Assembly (NCBI RefSeq): GCF_030297175.1
Contig: NZ_AP028070.1
Span: 3,658,001-3,722,000 of the forward strand
Source: Marinobacter sp. LA51
Lineage (GTDB): Bacteria > Pseudomonadota > Gammaproteobacteria > Pseudomonadales > Oleiphilaceae
Direction: 5' to 3'
DNA: 64,000 bases
Shown here: one piece after another, positions 16,911 through 26,184 of the stretch
Layout of the letters: every line of letters starts with the position of its first letter
Position numbering within the stretch: position 1 is the stretch's first letter
Translations under genes and position numbers: made by a program
The notes under the pieces: model-generated
Told to the model about the DNA's origin: nothing
The model's database searches: none
Seen by the model: only the letters and a program-made list of their open reading frames with translations

Positions 16911-19013
16911 ATGCGACCAGGCCTTCTGCTACTCCTCTGTCTGACACTCACCGCCTGCGGCGGTTCAGGTGGTAGCTCAGACAGCACCGTTGTTGGCCTG
17001 CTGGAGCGGCCCAGCAATACCACTTGCCTGGCCTTTGAGGGCTCGGGCGAGGTGCGGCTGACCGCCGTTGCGCCGTCCCTGACGTTTACGGCCCCGCTAT
17101 TGATGCTGCCCCACCCTGACCTTGCGGGTATTTTCTACGTTGTTGAGCAGGGTGGCACCGTGTATCGGGTCAATCTCACCACCGAGACTCGCACCGAACT
17201 GGTGGACCTGACCAATTTCTATGCCCTCAGCGACTGCTCAGAATGCGGCTTGTTGGGCATGGCGTTCGATCCGGCCTTTGCCACGAACGGCTATCTGTAC
17301 CTGTCATTTACTCAGGGCTCCGGCGTCACCTCCTACGTCGCCCGCTTTGAATCCACCGATAACGGCCTGAGTCTTCGGGACGACGGGGCCGGCGGGCTGG
17401 TCCGGACCAACCTGCTGGAACAACCGCAACCTTTCAGCAACCACAATGGCGGCCACATAGCCTTCGGCCCGGACGGGCTGCTTTACGTGGGCCTGGGCGA
17501 TGGCGGTTCCGGCAACGACCCCGGCAACCGCGCCCAGGATCTGTCGACCCGGCTGGGCAAGATGCTTCGCTACAACGCCGATGGCAGCCCGGCCAGCAAC
17601 GGCGTGTCTGGCGCCGTCCCGGAAATTTACGCCTATGGCCTGCGCAACCCCTGGCGCTGGAGCTTTGATCGCGACACCGGTGCGCTCTGGGCCGGTGATG
17701 TTGGCCAGAGCGCATTTGAAGAGATCGACATCATCACCCAGGGCGGCAACTACGGCTGGCGCTGCTACGAGGGATTTGAGCGCACCAGCAGCAGTTGCAG
17801 TGCGTCAGGCCCGTTCATCGACCCGGCGCATGCCTATGGCCGCTCAGACGGCGTCTCCGTCACCGGTGGCTACGTCTATCGGGGCAACAATATTCCGGCC
17901 CTCCAAGGTGACTACCTGTTCTCGGATTACGGTTCTGGCACACTCTGGGCCCTGGAGCGCCAATCCAATGGCAGTTACCAGCGCCGAACCCTGCTGGAGA
18001 CCGGCCGCAATGTCGCCTCCTTTGGCCAGGACAACCAGGGCGAACTGTACCTGGTCACCACAACCGGGCTGTTCCGGATCGATCCGGTAACGGTGGACAC
18101 CGAGTTGCCGCAACAGCTGTCGGACACCGGCTGCGTGCAGGCCAGCGCGCCCTGGCAGCCCGCCGACGGTCTGATCCCCTATCGCCCGATCGAAGCCTTC
18201 TGGTCCGACGGCGCCGAGAAAACCCGCTATCTGGCCTTGCCCGACAACACCAACATCAGCATCGATAACCAGGGCGATTTTCAGCTCCCGCGGGGCTCGG
18301 TCCTGGTCAAACACTTTGCCTTGGATCAGCGCCTAATTGAGACCCGCCTGTACCTGCACGGCGCCGACGGCAGTTGGACTGGTTACAGCTACCAATGGAA
18401 CCACGCTGGCACCGATGCCCAACTGGTTAGCGGCAGCCAGGACCTGGATGTGGGAGGCCAGCTCTGGCACTACCCCTCGGCCGGCGAATGCAACCAGTGC
18501 CACACCTCGGCAGCCGGCTCCAGCCTTGGCCTGGAAACGGATCAGCTCAACAGCCGATTCACTTATCCACAGACCGGCATCAGCGCCAACCAGCTCGACA
18601 CCCTGTCTTCCATCGGTGTCTTCGAGGCATCACCCACATCGGCCCAGCGCAGCCGGCGCCTGAACCAAAGCAGCGACACCAGCGCAAGCCTCGAGGACCG
18701 GGCGCGCAGCTACCTGCACAGCAATTGCAGCCATTGCCACCGACCAGGCGGCACCACCCAGAGCACCATGGACTTACGGGCAAACACGCCATTGAACGCC
18801 ACCGGGACCTGCGACGTGGCACCTACTAACGGGGACCTCGGCCGAAGCGGCGCACGGCTAGTGCAGCCTGGAGATGCAGACAACTCGCTGCTGCACCTGC
18901 GAATGGTGATCACGGACAGCAACCGCATGCCACCGATCAGCACCCTGCTGGTAGATAACCGGGGCGCCGAACTGGTGGCAGATTGGATCAACCAGTTGCC
19001 CGGCTGCAACTGA
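16911..19013 (+). CDS. PQQ-dependent sugar dehydrogenase-type lipoprotein with two C-terminal haem-c motifs
   Basis: A 700-residue predicted lipoprotein (lipobox L-T-A-C, Cys16). Residues about 50-390 form a soluble glucose/sorbosone dehydrogenase-type beta-propeller, shown by N-H-N-G-G-H-I-A-F-G-P-D-G, L-G-D-G-G and Y-G-L-R-N-P-W-R. The remainder carries two CxxCH sites, C-N-Q-C-H at 527-531 and C-S-H-C-H at 606-610, and ends with an M-P-P-like segment. The likely role is oxidation of a sugar or alcohol on the cell surface or periplasmic side, with electrons passed through the cytochrome part. PQQ dependence is inferred from the fold. The substrate is unknown and no partner genes are adjacent. 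Confidence 0.85.
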   Translation: MRPGLLLLLCLTLTACGGSGGSSDSTVVGLLERPSNTTCLAFEGSGEVRLTAVAPSLTFTAPLLMLPHPDLAGIFYVVEQGGTVYRVNLTTETRTELVDLTNFYALSDCSECGLLGMAFDPAFATNGYLYLSFTQGSGVTSYVARFESTDNGLSLRDDGAGGLVRTNLLEQPQPFSNHNGGHIAFGPDGLLYVGLGDGGSGNDPGNRAQDLSTRLGKMLRYNADGSPASNGVSGAVPEIYAYGLRNPWRWSFDRDTGALWAGDVGQSAFEEIDIITQGGNYGWRCYEGFERTSSSCSASGPFIDPAHAYGRSDGVSVTGGYVYRGNNIPALQGDYLFSDYGSGTLWALERQSNGSYQRRTLLETGRNVASFGQDNQGELYLVTTTGLFRIDPVTVDTELPQQLSDTGCVQASAPWQPADGLIPYRPIEAFWSDGAEKTRYLALPDNTNISIDNQGDFQLPRGSVLVKHFALDQRLIETRLYLHGADGSWTGYSYQWNHAGTDAQLVSGSQDLDVGGQLWHYPSAGECNQCHTSAAGSSLGLETDQLNSRFTYPQTGISANQLDTLSSIGVFEASPTSAQRSRRLNQSSDTSASLEDRARSYLHSNCSHCHRPGGTTQSTMDLRANTPLNATGTCDVAPTNGDLGRSGARLVQPGDADNSLLHLRMVITDSNRMPPISTLLVDNRGAELVADWINQLPGCN

Positions 19014-19044
19014 GTCCAACCCGAGTTCAAGTAAAACCCGGGCA

Positions 19045-19083
19045 TAAAAAAAGCAGGCTGGCCCCGAGGACCAGCCTGCTTTC
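19045..19083. terminator. Bidirectional terminator between dehydrogenase and BCCT-like genes
   Basis: Eleven-base arms AAGCAGGCTGG/CCAGCCTGCTT with an A-run before and a short T-run after, placed between two convergent genes. Confidence 0.88.
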
Positions 19084-19111
19084 ACAGCACTACGAACAAC
19101 GCCTGAACGGA

Positions 19112-20329
19112 TCAGTTGGCGAGTTCAACCTTCTGGTAATCCAGAATGTTTTCTTCAGGCGAGCTCTTGATGGCCGCTACTTCGCTGCGTTTTTTCACCA
19201 CAATGTAAGCGAAACAGCCGAAGTACAGCGCGATCACCAGTGCGCCAACCCACTGAATCCGCAGGAAGTCGAGCTGGAACAGCATAGTCAGGCCAATCAT
19301 CGCCACCAGATTGAACAGCACGTAATTGAACCGACCCAGTCGCTCGGCCGTCAGGTTCAGGTTGTCGGTGTAAAGACGGATCAGTGAATCCAGCGAGTTC
19401 ACCACCATCAACACACCCACGGTGATCATTGCGAGATTGGTAATCGCCGCCACCTGCAAGCCTTCGTCGTGGTAATGGAACAACACCGAGAACCACACCC
19501 CGATAGCGATGGAGGGGACCACCAGCATGGCGATCAGCAGCTGCCAGGTTTTGATACCACTAACAAAGCGGGCGGTGAACTGGCCGATCATGATGCTCCA
19601 GGCGAACCACCAGAACAGGTAGAACTCGTGATAATCGTTAATCGGCAACACGAACTGGTGAATGTTGGTGAAATATTCACCCAACAGACCAACGGTGCCC
19701 AGGAAATCCCCCGGTGACCCTTCGTCCAGGGCGAAGGCCCGTACCCACATGCCGGCGATCAGGGCAATGAACAGCACACTGGAGCTCAGACTCAGAATCC
19801 GTACGTACTTGATCTTCGAACTGGAATAAACCGCCAGCCCAATGGAGATAAACACAATAGCGTAGAAGGTGGGCACCACCGATTCGCCATCGCCGATCTG
19901 CGGCAGGTACCAGGGCAGGTTCACCAGAAGCAGGTAGGCGGTGAAGGCACAGGTGCCGATGATCACCGCGTTGTTGACCACTTTCACCAGGGGAATCTCG
20001 AAAAATTTCACCCGCGGCTCAATGATCGCGAAGTAGAAGCAGGTCAGAAAATAGAAGCCCCAGATCAGGAAGGCCCAAAAGCCAAACTCAATAGCCAGCG
20101 GGTTGGCAAAGCCATATTCCGGGCTCTCAGAGAGATCGCTGTAGCCGCCGAATTCGGTCAGCGGAAACATGATAAGGCCCACGTCCAGACCGGAGGTGAA
20201 CAGGATCGCAATGAAGGTGAGCGTGCGAACCGGCGTCACGCCAATGCACTGCATATCCCACCACTTGTAAAGAATCAGCGCGATGGCCGCGAAGGTGAAA
20301 ATAAGACCTGATGATAACCAGAGTGTCAT
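19112..20329 (-). CDS. Compact BCCT-like transporter next to betIBA (putative choline/betaine uptake)
   Basis: A 405-residue polytopic membrane protein with about ten hydrophobic segments. The F-W-W-F-A-W-S-I-M-I-G-Q-F-T-A-R-F stretch (about 245-261) resembles the WW-x-AW...G-x-F-x-AR signature of betaine-choline-carnitine transporters. The early G-L-D-V-G-L-I-M-F-P region takes the place of the glycine-rich Na+/substrate helix. Typical BCCT proteins have 500-700 residues, so this one is short and divergent. It lies downstream of betA on the same strand but behind a terminator, with its own 190-bp leader region. Context suggests choline import; the family call is less secure than the context. 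Confidence 0.7.
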   Translation of the reverse strand: MTLWLSSGLIFTFAAIALILYKWWDMQCIGVTPVRTLTFIAILFTSGLDVGLIMFPLTEFGGYSDLSESPEYGFANPLAIEFGFWAFLIWGFYFLTCFYFAIIEPRVKFFEIPLVKVVNNAVIIGTCAFTAYLLLVNLPWYLPQIGDGESVVPTFYAIVFISIGLAVYSSSKIKYVRILSLSSSVLFIALIAGMWVRAFALDEGSPGDFLGTVGLLGEYFTNIHQFVLPINDYHEFYLFWWFAWSIMIGQFTARFVSGIKTWQLLIAMLVVPSIAIGVWFSVLFHYHDEGLQVAAITNLAMITVGVLMVVNSLDSLIRLYTDNLNLTAERLGRFNYVLFNLVAMIGLTMLFQLDFLRIQWVGALVIALYFGCFAYIVVKKRSEVAAIKSSPEENILDYQKVELAN

Positions 20330-20370
20330 AACGGCCTCCGCTTTAGGTTGTTGTTAATTGTGAACAGCAT
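20326..20370 (-). other. 14-codon leader ORF coupled to the BCCT-like gene
   Basis: An ATG at 20370 follows a strong GAGGAGG-type ribosome-binding site and opens MLFTINNNLKRRPL. Its TGA stop overlaps the ATG of the transporter gene (ATGA). This suggests translational coupling or leader-peptide control. A second GGAGG lies within the leader just before the transporter start. Confidence 0.45.
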
Positions 20371-20520
20371 GGGTGTTCCTCCTCTACTTTGAAGCTGTTG
20401 CTCATTCGAATCGGACACAAACCCCCGCGTTACTTTATAACGGGCCAGGACTTGCCTATCTGGCGCCCAGAAAACGACTGGCACAGTCGTCGCGCTGATA
20501 GGAAAATCCTGATGGCTTGC
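20371..20520 (-). promoter_or_regulatory. Leader/promoter region of the BCCT-like gene with an inverted repeat
   Basis: This stretch follows the betA terminator and must hold the transporter promoter. It contains a perfect inverted repeat ACGACTG-GCA-CAGTCGT (20474-20490), a possible operator. It has no match to the BetI-type palindrome found before betI, so separate control is suggested. Confidence 0.35.
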
Positions 20521-20549
20521 AAAACCCCGGAGGCGTTGCACCTCCGGGT
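20521..20549 (-). terminator. Rho-independent terminator after betA
   Basis: On the minus strand a CCCGGAGG/CCTCCGGG stem with a 7-base loop is followed by GTTTT. It separates the betIBA message from the BCCT-like gene. Confidence 0.8.
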
Positions 20550-20567
20550 GGGAGCGCGCGGGCCGCG

Positions 20568-22253
20568 CTAGCTTGAAGCCCGCTTTGCGGCTCCCGGGCG
20601 CTGGCGGCCCTGCCACTGGTCATCCATGACCACAGGTACGTCAGACGGTTGCAGGGGCTCCCTGCCCCGAATCAGATCGGCTGCCCGCTCGGCCACCATG
20701 ATAGTGGGGCCGTTCAGGTTGCCGTTGGGTATGGTTGGGAAAATGGACGAATCCACCACCCGCAGGTTCTTGATGCCGCGCACACGGGTGTCCGGATCGA
20801 CCACCGCGCGCTCGTCCGTGCCCATCTTGCAGGTGCACGAGGGGTGATAGGCGCTTTCCACCGCCTGACGGACAAAGGCATCGATTTCTTCGTCGCTCTG
20901 TACCTCGGCCCCGGGCTGGATCTCCGGGCCGCGGTATTCGTCCATGGCCGGCTGGTTGATGATCTCACGGGTCAGGCGCACGCAATCCCGGAAGCCTTCC
21001 CGGTCGGCCTCGTGTTCGAGGTAATTGAACCGGATGCGCGGGGCCTGTTTCGGGTCCGACGACTGCACGTGCACAAAGCCACGGCTCTTCGGCTTGTTGT
21101 GGCCAATGTGCAGCTGGAAGCCATCACCGGAAAACGCTTCCTTGCCGTCGTAGCGCATGGCTGCCGGCAGGAAATGGTATTGCAGATCCGGCCATTCCAC
21201 GCCGGCCTTGGAGCGAATAAAGCCACAGGACTCGAAGTGGTTGGTCGCGCCCAGGCCATCTTTCTTCAGGATCCAGCGCAAACCGATTTTCAGCTTGTTC
21301 CACCAGTCCAGCTTGCCATTGAGCGACACCGGCTTGTTGCAGCGGAACTGGAAATAGAACTCCAGGTGATCCTGCAGGTTCTCACCCACGCCCGGCAACT
21401 CGTGCTTGACCTCAATACCGGCCGATTCCAGCACTTCGCGCTGACCGATACCGGACAACTGCAGCAGGTGGGGCGAGCCAATGGAGCCGGCGGACAGAAT
21501 CACTTCCTCCACCGCTTTCGCCTCGTGCACCTTGCCGCCCTTCTCATAGCGCACACCGGTGGCGGTTTTACCGTCGAGCAGCACCTGGTGCACCAGGGCG
21601 TGGGTGACCACGGTCAGGTTCGGGCGCTCCATGGCCGGGCGCAGATAAGCGTTGGCGGTGGACCAGCGACGGCCGTTTTTCACGGTCATGTGCATGGCCC
21701 CGAAACCTTCCTGCTGGGCGCCGTTGTAATCCTTGGTCGGGAAATAACCGGCATCGACGCCAGCATCCACGAACGCCTGGTACAGCGGGTTCTGCATGTT
21801 ATTGCCGTTGTTAACCCCAAGCGGACCCGTGCCGCCGCGGTAGTCATCGGCACCAAAGGCCCAGGTTTCGGCTTTCTTGAAATAGGGCAGCACCTGCCGG
21901 TAGTTCCAGCCCTCGGCGCCTTCCGACTCCCACTCGTCAAAATCGCGGGCGTGGCCGCGGACATAGACCATGCCGTTGATCGAGGACGAACCACCCAGCA
22001 CCTTGCCCCGGGGGCAGTGCATGCGACGGTTGTCCAGGAACGGCTCAGGCTCGGTCTCAAACTGCCAGGCGAACTTCTTGGTGTTCATCGGAATCGACAA
22101 CGCGGTCGGCATCTGGATAAAGATGCTCTTGTCGCTGCCGCCGGTTTCCAGCAGCAGCACCTTGTGCCGGGCGTCCTCGGTGAGCCGGTTCGCCAGTACG
22201 CAACCAGCCGATCCGGCGCCCACAATGATGTAGTCGTATCGGTTTTCTGTCAT
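20568..22253 (-). CDS. betA: Choline dehydrogenase BetA
   Basis: A 561-residue GMC-family flavoprotein of BetA length. It has the FAD-binding G-A-G-S-A-G (12-17), the GMC signature 1 region [15 protein letters not shown] (81-95), GMC signature 2 near [15 protein letters not shown], and the C-terminal active-site His in [12 protein letters not shown]. The closing [17 protein letters not shown] is characteristic of choline dehydrogenases. It oxidises choline to betaine aldehyde (and further to betaine) at the inner membrane, giving the osmoprotectant glycine betaine. It is third in the betI-betB-betA operon, 27 bp behind betB. Confidence 0.96.
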   Translation of the reverse strand: MTENRYDYIIVGAGSAGCVLANRLTEDARHKVLLLETGGSDKSIFIQMPTALSIPMNTKKFAWQFETEPEPFLDNRRMHCPRGKVLGGSSSINGMVYVRGHARDFDEWESEGAEGWNYRQVLPYFKKAETWAFGADDYRGGTGPLGVNNGNNMQNPLYQAFVDAGVDAGYFPTKDYNGAQQEGFGAMHMTVKNGRRWSTANAYLRPAMERPNLTVVTHALVHQVLLDGKTATGVRYEKGGKVHEAKAVEEVILSAGSIGSPHLLQLSGIGQREVLESAGIEVKHELPGVGENLQDHLEFYFQFRCNKPVSLNGKLDWWNKLKIGLRWILKKDGLGATNHFESCGFIRSKAGVEWPDLQYHFLPAAMRYDGKEAFSGDGFQLHIGHNKPKSRGFVHVQSSDPKQAPRIRFNYLEHEADREGFRDCVRLTREIINQPAMDEYRGPEIQPGAEVQSDEEIDAFVRQAVESAYHPSCTCKMGTDERAVVDPDTRVRGIKNLRVVDSSIFPTIPNGNLNGPTIMVAERAADLIRGREPLQPSDVPVVMDDQWQGRQRPGAAKRASS

Positions 22254-22280
22254 GCAATTGCTCCCGGTTAGGTCACTGGC

Positions 22281-23750
22281 TTAAAACGGCGCGTCCAGGT
22301 CTTTCATGCCCACGTACACCGACTTGATCTGGGTGTAGTGGTCAAGGGTGACCTTGCCGTTTTCACGGCCAATGCCGGAGAGTTTGTAACCGCCAACGGG
22401 CATTTCCGCCGGGGACTCGCCGTAGCTGTTGATCCAGCAGATACCGGCCTGAATCTGGTGAATCACCCGGTGGGCACGGCGGATATCGTTGGTGAATACG
22501 CCAGCGGCCAGACCGGTGTCGGTACCATTGGCCCGGGCAATCACCTCGTCCTCGTCGGAGAAGGTCAGCACTGACATCACCGGCCCGAAGATTTCTTCCC
22601 GCACGATGGTCATGTCGTCGGTGCAGTCGGTGAAGATGGTGGGCTCAACAAAGTAGCCCCCCTTGGAATCGTCCGGTGCGAAAGCACGGCCGCCGTGAGT
22701 CAGGGTTGCGCCCTCAGACAGGCCCTTGGCGATGTAGTCCAGCACCAGGTCGCGATGTTTCTCGGAGATCAGGGCACCAAAGTTGGTGTCTGGATTCATC
22801 GGGTCGCCCGGTTTGATGTTCTTGCGGGTGCGCTCCAGCAGACGGTCCATGAACCCCTCATAGACGTTTTCGTGGACAAACACCCGGGTACCGTTGGTAC
22901 AGATTTCGCCCTGGGTGTAGAAGTTGCCCACCATAGCGGCGGAGATGGCATTCTCCAGATCGGCGTCGTCGAAGATGATCAGCGGCGACTTGCCACCCAG
23001 TTCCATGGTGACGTCCTTCAAGGTAGAGGACGCAGCTTCCATCACCTTCTTACCGGTGCCCACTTCGCCGGTGAACGACACCTTGGCGATGGCCGGATCG
23101 TGGGTCAGCCAGGCGCCCACTTCAGCAGCACCCTGCACCACGTTGAACACGCCCGCCGGTACGCCTGCTTCGATGTAGATTTCTGCCAGCTTGATCGCAC
23201 CCATCGGGGTCTCTTCCGACGGCTTGAAAATCATCGCGTTACCGCAGGCCAGGGCCGGTGCCGATTTCCAGCAGGCGATCTGGATCGGGTAGTTCCAGGC
23301 GCCAATACCCGCGCAAATGCCCAGCGGCTCGCGGCGGGTGTAATAGAAATCACCGCCCAGATCCTGCTGGTTGCCTTCAATGGACGGCGCCAGGCCGGCA
23401 AAAAACTCAATGGCGTCGGTACCGGTGACCACGTCCACAGCTTCCGCTTCCTGCCAGGGCTTGCCGGTATCCCGCACTTCGCAGGCTGCCAGCTCATCGT
23501 TGCGCTCACGCAACAGCGCCACTGCCTTGAGCAGAATGCGGCTGCGTTCCATAGCGGTCATTGCCGACCACTCGGCAAAACCGGCCCGAGCACTCTCGAT
23601 GGCAGCCTGTTGCACGGCCTCATCGGCCACCTCTACCTCGTAGATGACCTCACCGGTGGCCGGATTAACCACTGGGAATGTCTCGCCGCTGCTATTGGCG
23701 AGAAAACGTCCGTGCACGAAATTCTGAAAACGGGGAACCGAGTTAGCCAT
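22281..23750 (-). CDS. betB: Betaine-aldehyde dehydrogenase BetB
   Basis: A 489-residue NAD(P)+-dependent aldehyde dehydrogenase of BetB length. The catalytic Glu250 lies in M-E-L-G-G-K-S-P and the nucleophile Cys284 in G-E-I-C-T-N-G-T-R, both in the form typical of betaine-aldehyde dehydrogenases. The N-terminal [10 protein letters not shown] and the late [11 protein letters not shown] are also family features. It converts betaine aldehyde to glycine betaine. Its start overlaps the end of betI by 8 bp, so the two are translationally coupled. Confidence 0.97.
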   Translation of the reverse strand: MANSVPRFQNFVHGRFLANSSGETFPVVNPATGEVIYEVEVADEAVQQAAIESARAGFAEWSAMTAMERSRILLKAVALLRERNDELAACEVRDTGKPWQEAEAVDVVTGTDAIEFFAGLAPSIEGNQQDLGGDFYYTRREPLGICAGIGAWNYPIQIACWKSAPALACGNAMIFKPSEETPMGAIKLAEIYIEAGVPAGVFNVVQGAAEVGAWLTHDPAIAKVSFTGEVGTGKKVMEAASSTLKDVTMELGGKSPLIIFDDADLENAISAAMVGNFYTQGEICTNGTRVFVHENVYEGFMDRLLERTRKNIKPGDPMNPDTNFGALISEKHRDLVLDYIAKGLSEGATLTHGGRAFAPDDSKGGYFVEPTIFTDCTDDMTIVREEIFGPVMSVLTFSDEDEVIARANGTDTGLAAGVFTNDIRRAHRVIHQIQAGICWINSYGESPAEMPVGGYKLSGIGRENGKVTLDHYTQIKSVYVGMKDLDAPF

Positions 23751-24378
23751 AGGACCTATAACCTCCAGGGGCAGGTGTTGAATTCATTGTGTTGGCTCGC
23801 GACAAGGCGTCCTGAACAAAATGCTTACACAGCTTCTCGCCAGCCTGAAAACTCTCTTCCGGCTCCACGCTCATCGCACTACGGAGCCAGAAGCCATCAA
23901 TCAAGGCGGCCGTTTGCCGGGCCGCCGCCGTCGCCGCTTCCGGTGTCAGTACCTGGGCAAAGGAGAAGCGCAGGTTACTGTACAGCCGGGCGTTGTTAAT
24001 CTGTTGCAGCCGTTTAAGACCCGGTTCGTGCATGGATCTTGCCCAGAAACTGAGCCAGGTCTTGGCCGCCAGCGCTGAACGCTGGAAATCCGAAAAATTC
24101 GACTCAATGATGCAGGCCAGACGCTGCTCCGGGGAGCCGTCGGTTTTTGCCATTCGCTCCCGGAGCTCTTTGCCGAGCTGATCCAGCAAATACCGTAATG
24201 CCGCCTCAATCAGAGCCTGCTTACCACCGAAGTAATGACTGATGATGCCCGAAGACATACCAGCCCGTTTGCTGATGCTAACGATGGTGGTGTTCTGCAG
24301 GCCCAACTCGGCAATCGAATGCATGGTCGCTTCGATTAACTGTTGCTTCCGGGTGTCCTTCATTCCGACTTTCGGCAT
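23743..24378 (-). CDS. betI: TetR-family choline-responsive repressor BetI
   Basis: A 211-residue TetR-family regulator. It starts M-P-K-V-G-M-K, as BetI proteins do. The N-terminal helix-turn-helix (about 28-47) ends in the BetI-like [10 protein letters not shown]. The ligand domain keeps S-F-W-A and the W-L-R motif near I-D-G-F-W-L-R. BetI represses the bet genes until choline is present. The gene leads the betIBA operon, and a perfect 20-bp palindrome lies 55 bp upstream of its start. Confidence 0.95.
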   Translation of the reverse strand: MPKVGMKDTRKQQLIEATMHSIAELGLQNTTIVSISKRAGMSSGIISHYFGGKQALIEAALRYLLDQLGKELRERMAKTDGSPEQRLACIIESNFSDFQRSALAAKTWLSFWARSMHEPGLKRLQQINNARLYSNLRFSFAQVLTPEAATAAARQTAALIDGFWLRSAMSVEPEESFQAGEKLCKHFVQDALSRANTMNSTPAPGGYRSYG

Positions 24379-24432
24379 GGCGACTTCGCTACTTTCATCC
24401 AGTCAATTGTCATTCTTCCGCTCAATTTTTTA

Positions 24433-24452
24433 TTAATTGAACGTTCAATTAA
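24433..24452. promoter_or_regulatory. BetI-type operator, perfect 20-bp palindrome
   Basis: TTAATTGAACGTTCAATTAA is fully self-complementary and contains the TTGAACGTTCAA-like core associated with BetI sites. On the minus strand it fills the 17-bp spacer between TTTATT and TAATAA, a weak but plausible -35/-10 pair. Binding there would block the promoter of betIBA. Confidence 0.8.
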
Positions 24453-24511
24453 AATAAAGGTTACAGAAAAGAGAACGGGATTTCAAACCGGGCAGTTTTA
24501 GAAACTAGGGT

Positions 24512-26047
24512 TCAGAAACTGAGAGTGAGACGGCCGGTGAAGCGACCGTCTTCATCGGTGATGGCGGAATCGGTGGTAAGGGGTTTGCCAAATTCCAGGT
24601 AGCCGGACAGCGGGTCGGCGGTGAAGCGGAAACCCAGGCCAGCGGCGGCGCCGGAGTCCTGTGAACTGGTCTGGTTCTGATAGGCCGTGGCCAGGCCGTA
24701 ATAGACATAGGGAGTGACTTCCGCCGGCAGCCCCCAGGGACTGGCAACCCGGCGGCGCAGCTCCAGTTCGGCGCCGGCACCCCGGTCACCAGAGAAGGCA
24801 CCGGATTCGTAAGCACGGGCAAACTGGCTGCCACCGATGACAAATTTCTGGGAGGTGGGCAGGTCATCCGGCGAATATTGGCCTTCCAGCAGAAACCGGG
24901 ACGACAGGCCCGCCGGCAGGGCGCGCCAATAGGTGTATTCGGCCCGGGCAATCTGGAACGACAGATCGACAACATCACCGGCCTGAGAACCACGGCGGCG
25001 CGCGCCCAATGCATCAAAACCGAAACGACCGGTTACCACCACTCGGTGAGCACTGGTATTGGCCTGGTGCAGTGTCTTGAAACCAAGATCCATCAACCGC
25101 AGGGCCTCGTCGATTTCGCGTTCGCCCTGATCGGTGCGGGTGTAGTCCCGGGCGACTATTCCGGTGAACACTTCGCTGTCGTTCTGGTCCGCGCCGTTGA
25201 GGCCATAGCCCCATTCAAGCTCATGTTCCCGGAACCGAAACACCGTCTGGCCGGGGGCCGGATCATTGTCCAGCACGGCACGGCCCACCCGGGTTCCCAC
25301 AGACACCCGATTGCGGGCATTGGGCCCGACCACAACACCAGCACCCGCAACCCGGTAGGCATCGGATTCCAGCGTGTGCAGGCCGAACACCCGCATCTGG
25401 CGAATCGCCGGCAGCGGATTGGCAACCGCCACCTGGCCAATGACCAGATCCCGGCCCAGGCGTTTGTCACCCTCGGTGCTGTAGCTCAAAGAGCCCAGCC
25501 AATGGGTACGCTTGCGCAGAACCAAGGCGTAGTCCGCACCGGCCCCGTCACCGGCGTTCGCAGGCTGAAGTTCGGCGTCGATGGCAACCTCGTTGGCCGC
25601 CTCATACAGCTGAGCAACATAGTCCACATGCCGTTTCGAGAGCGGTTTTATTTCTCGTAAGGGCGAAAATGCCCGCCGAAACTGTCGCGCTTCGGCCATA
25701 CCGACGCCACTGACATCAATGGCTACGAGGCGGGGCTCATCGACTCGCACCAACACCACGCCGGTGATCGAGTCGTGGGGGGCAACCGTCACCGAGGGCT
25801 CGAAAAACCCACGCTCATCGTAAAGCTGACGAACATTGCTGGCCAATTGGCTGCGAGCCTGAGGTGTCAGGCGCGTACCGATGGTCGATTGGTAAACCGG
25901 GCCAAGGTGGTCCGGTGTAAACACGGTCACCCCTTCAAAGACCACGGCACCAATGACCGGTCCGTCGTCAACGGACGCAAATACAGGTGCATTCAAACTG
26001 AAAATATGTACACAAATTATACAAACAACAACAGAAACTCGCACCAT
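24512..26047 (-). CDS. ShlB/FhaC/HecB-type outer-membrane transporter (TpsB), orphan
   Basis: A 511-residue exported protein. A signal peptide (about 1-24) is followed by a POTRA-like module (I-G-A-V-V-F-E-G-V-T-V-F, then S-N-V-R-Q-L-Y-D-E-R-G-F) and a long beta-rich region that ends in Phe, as outer-membrane barrels do. The F-V-I-G-G-S-Q-F-A-R-A-Y...G-D-R-G-A-G segment corresponds to the conserved barrel motif of TpsB/Omp85 transporters (usually G-G-x-x-x-x-R-G-Y), with Ala-Tyr in place of Gly-Tyr. These proteins export a large TpsA passenger through the outer membrane. No passenger lies next to it. The nearest genes are the divergent FecR-domain and CHASE2/EAL genes. Confidence 0.82.
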   Translation of the reverse strand: MVRVSVVVCIICVHIFSLNAPVFASVDDGPVIGAVVFEGVTVFTPDHLGPVYQSTIGTRLTPQARSQLASNVRQLYDERGFFEPSVTVAPHDSITGVVLVRVDEPRLVAIDVSGVGMAEARQFRRAFSPLREIKPLSKRHVDYVAQLYEAANEVAIDAELQPANAGDGAGADYALVLRKRTHWLGSLSYSTEGDKRLGRDLVIGQVAVANPLPAIRQMRVFGLHTLESDAYRVAGAGVVVGPNARNRVSVGTRVGRAVLDNDPAPGQTVFRFREHELEWGYGLNGADQNDSEVFTGIVARDYTRTDQGEREIDEALRLMDLGFKTLHQANTSAHRVVVTGRFGFDALGARRRGSQAGDVVDLSFQIARAEYTYWRALPAGLSSRFLLEGQYSPDDLPTSQKFVIGGSQFARAYESGAFSGDRGAGAELELRRRVASPWGLPAEVTPYVYYGLATAYQNQTSSQDSGAAAGLGFRFTADPLSGYLEFGKPLTTDSAITDEDGRFTGRLTLSF

Positions 26048-26184
26048 GCACTCCGTTACTGAGCTACTCTGACAAGGTAGTCCAAATTTTTAAGTGCGTA
26101 GGGAAACTGTGAATAACGCGCACGCAAGGATTGCAGGCTGGCCGAGTGCCGCAGTGACCAGTTGTCGTTCAGGGGAGAACGCGC

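Noticed and set aside
20649..22271. 540-codon plus-strand open frame opposite betA
   Set aside because: Composition is His/Gln/Val/Gly-rich as expected for the reverse of a GC-rich gene. betA on the other strand is certain.
22695..23999. 434-codon plus-strand open frame across betB and betI
   Set aside because: Spans two real genes on the other strand and has no recognisable motif.
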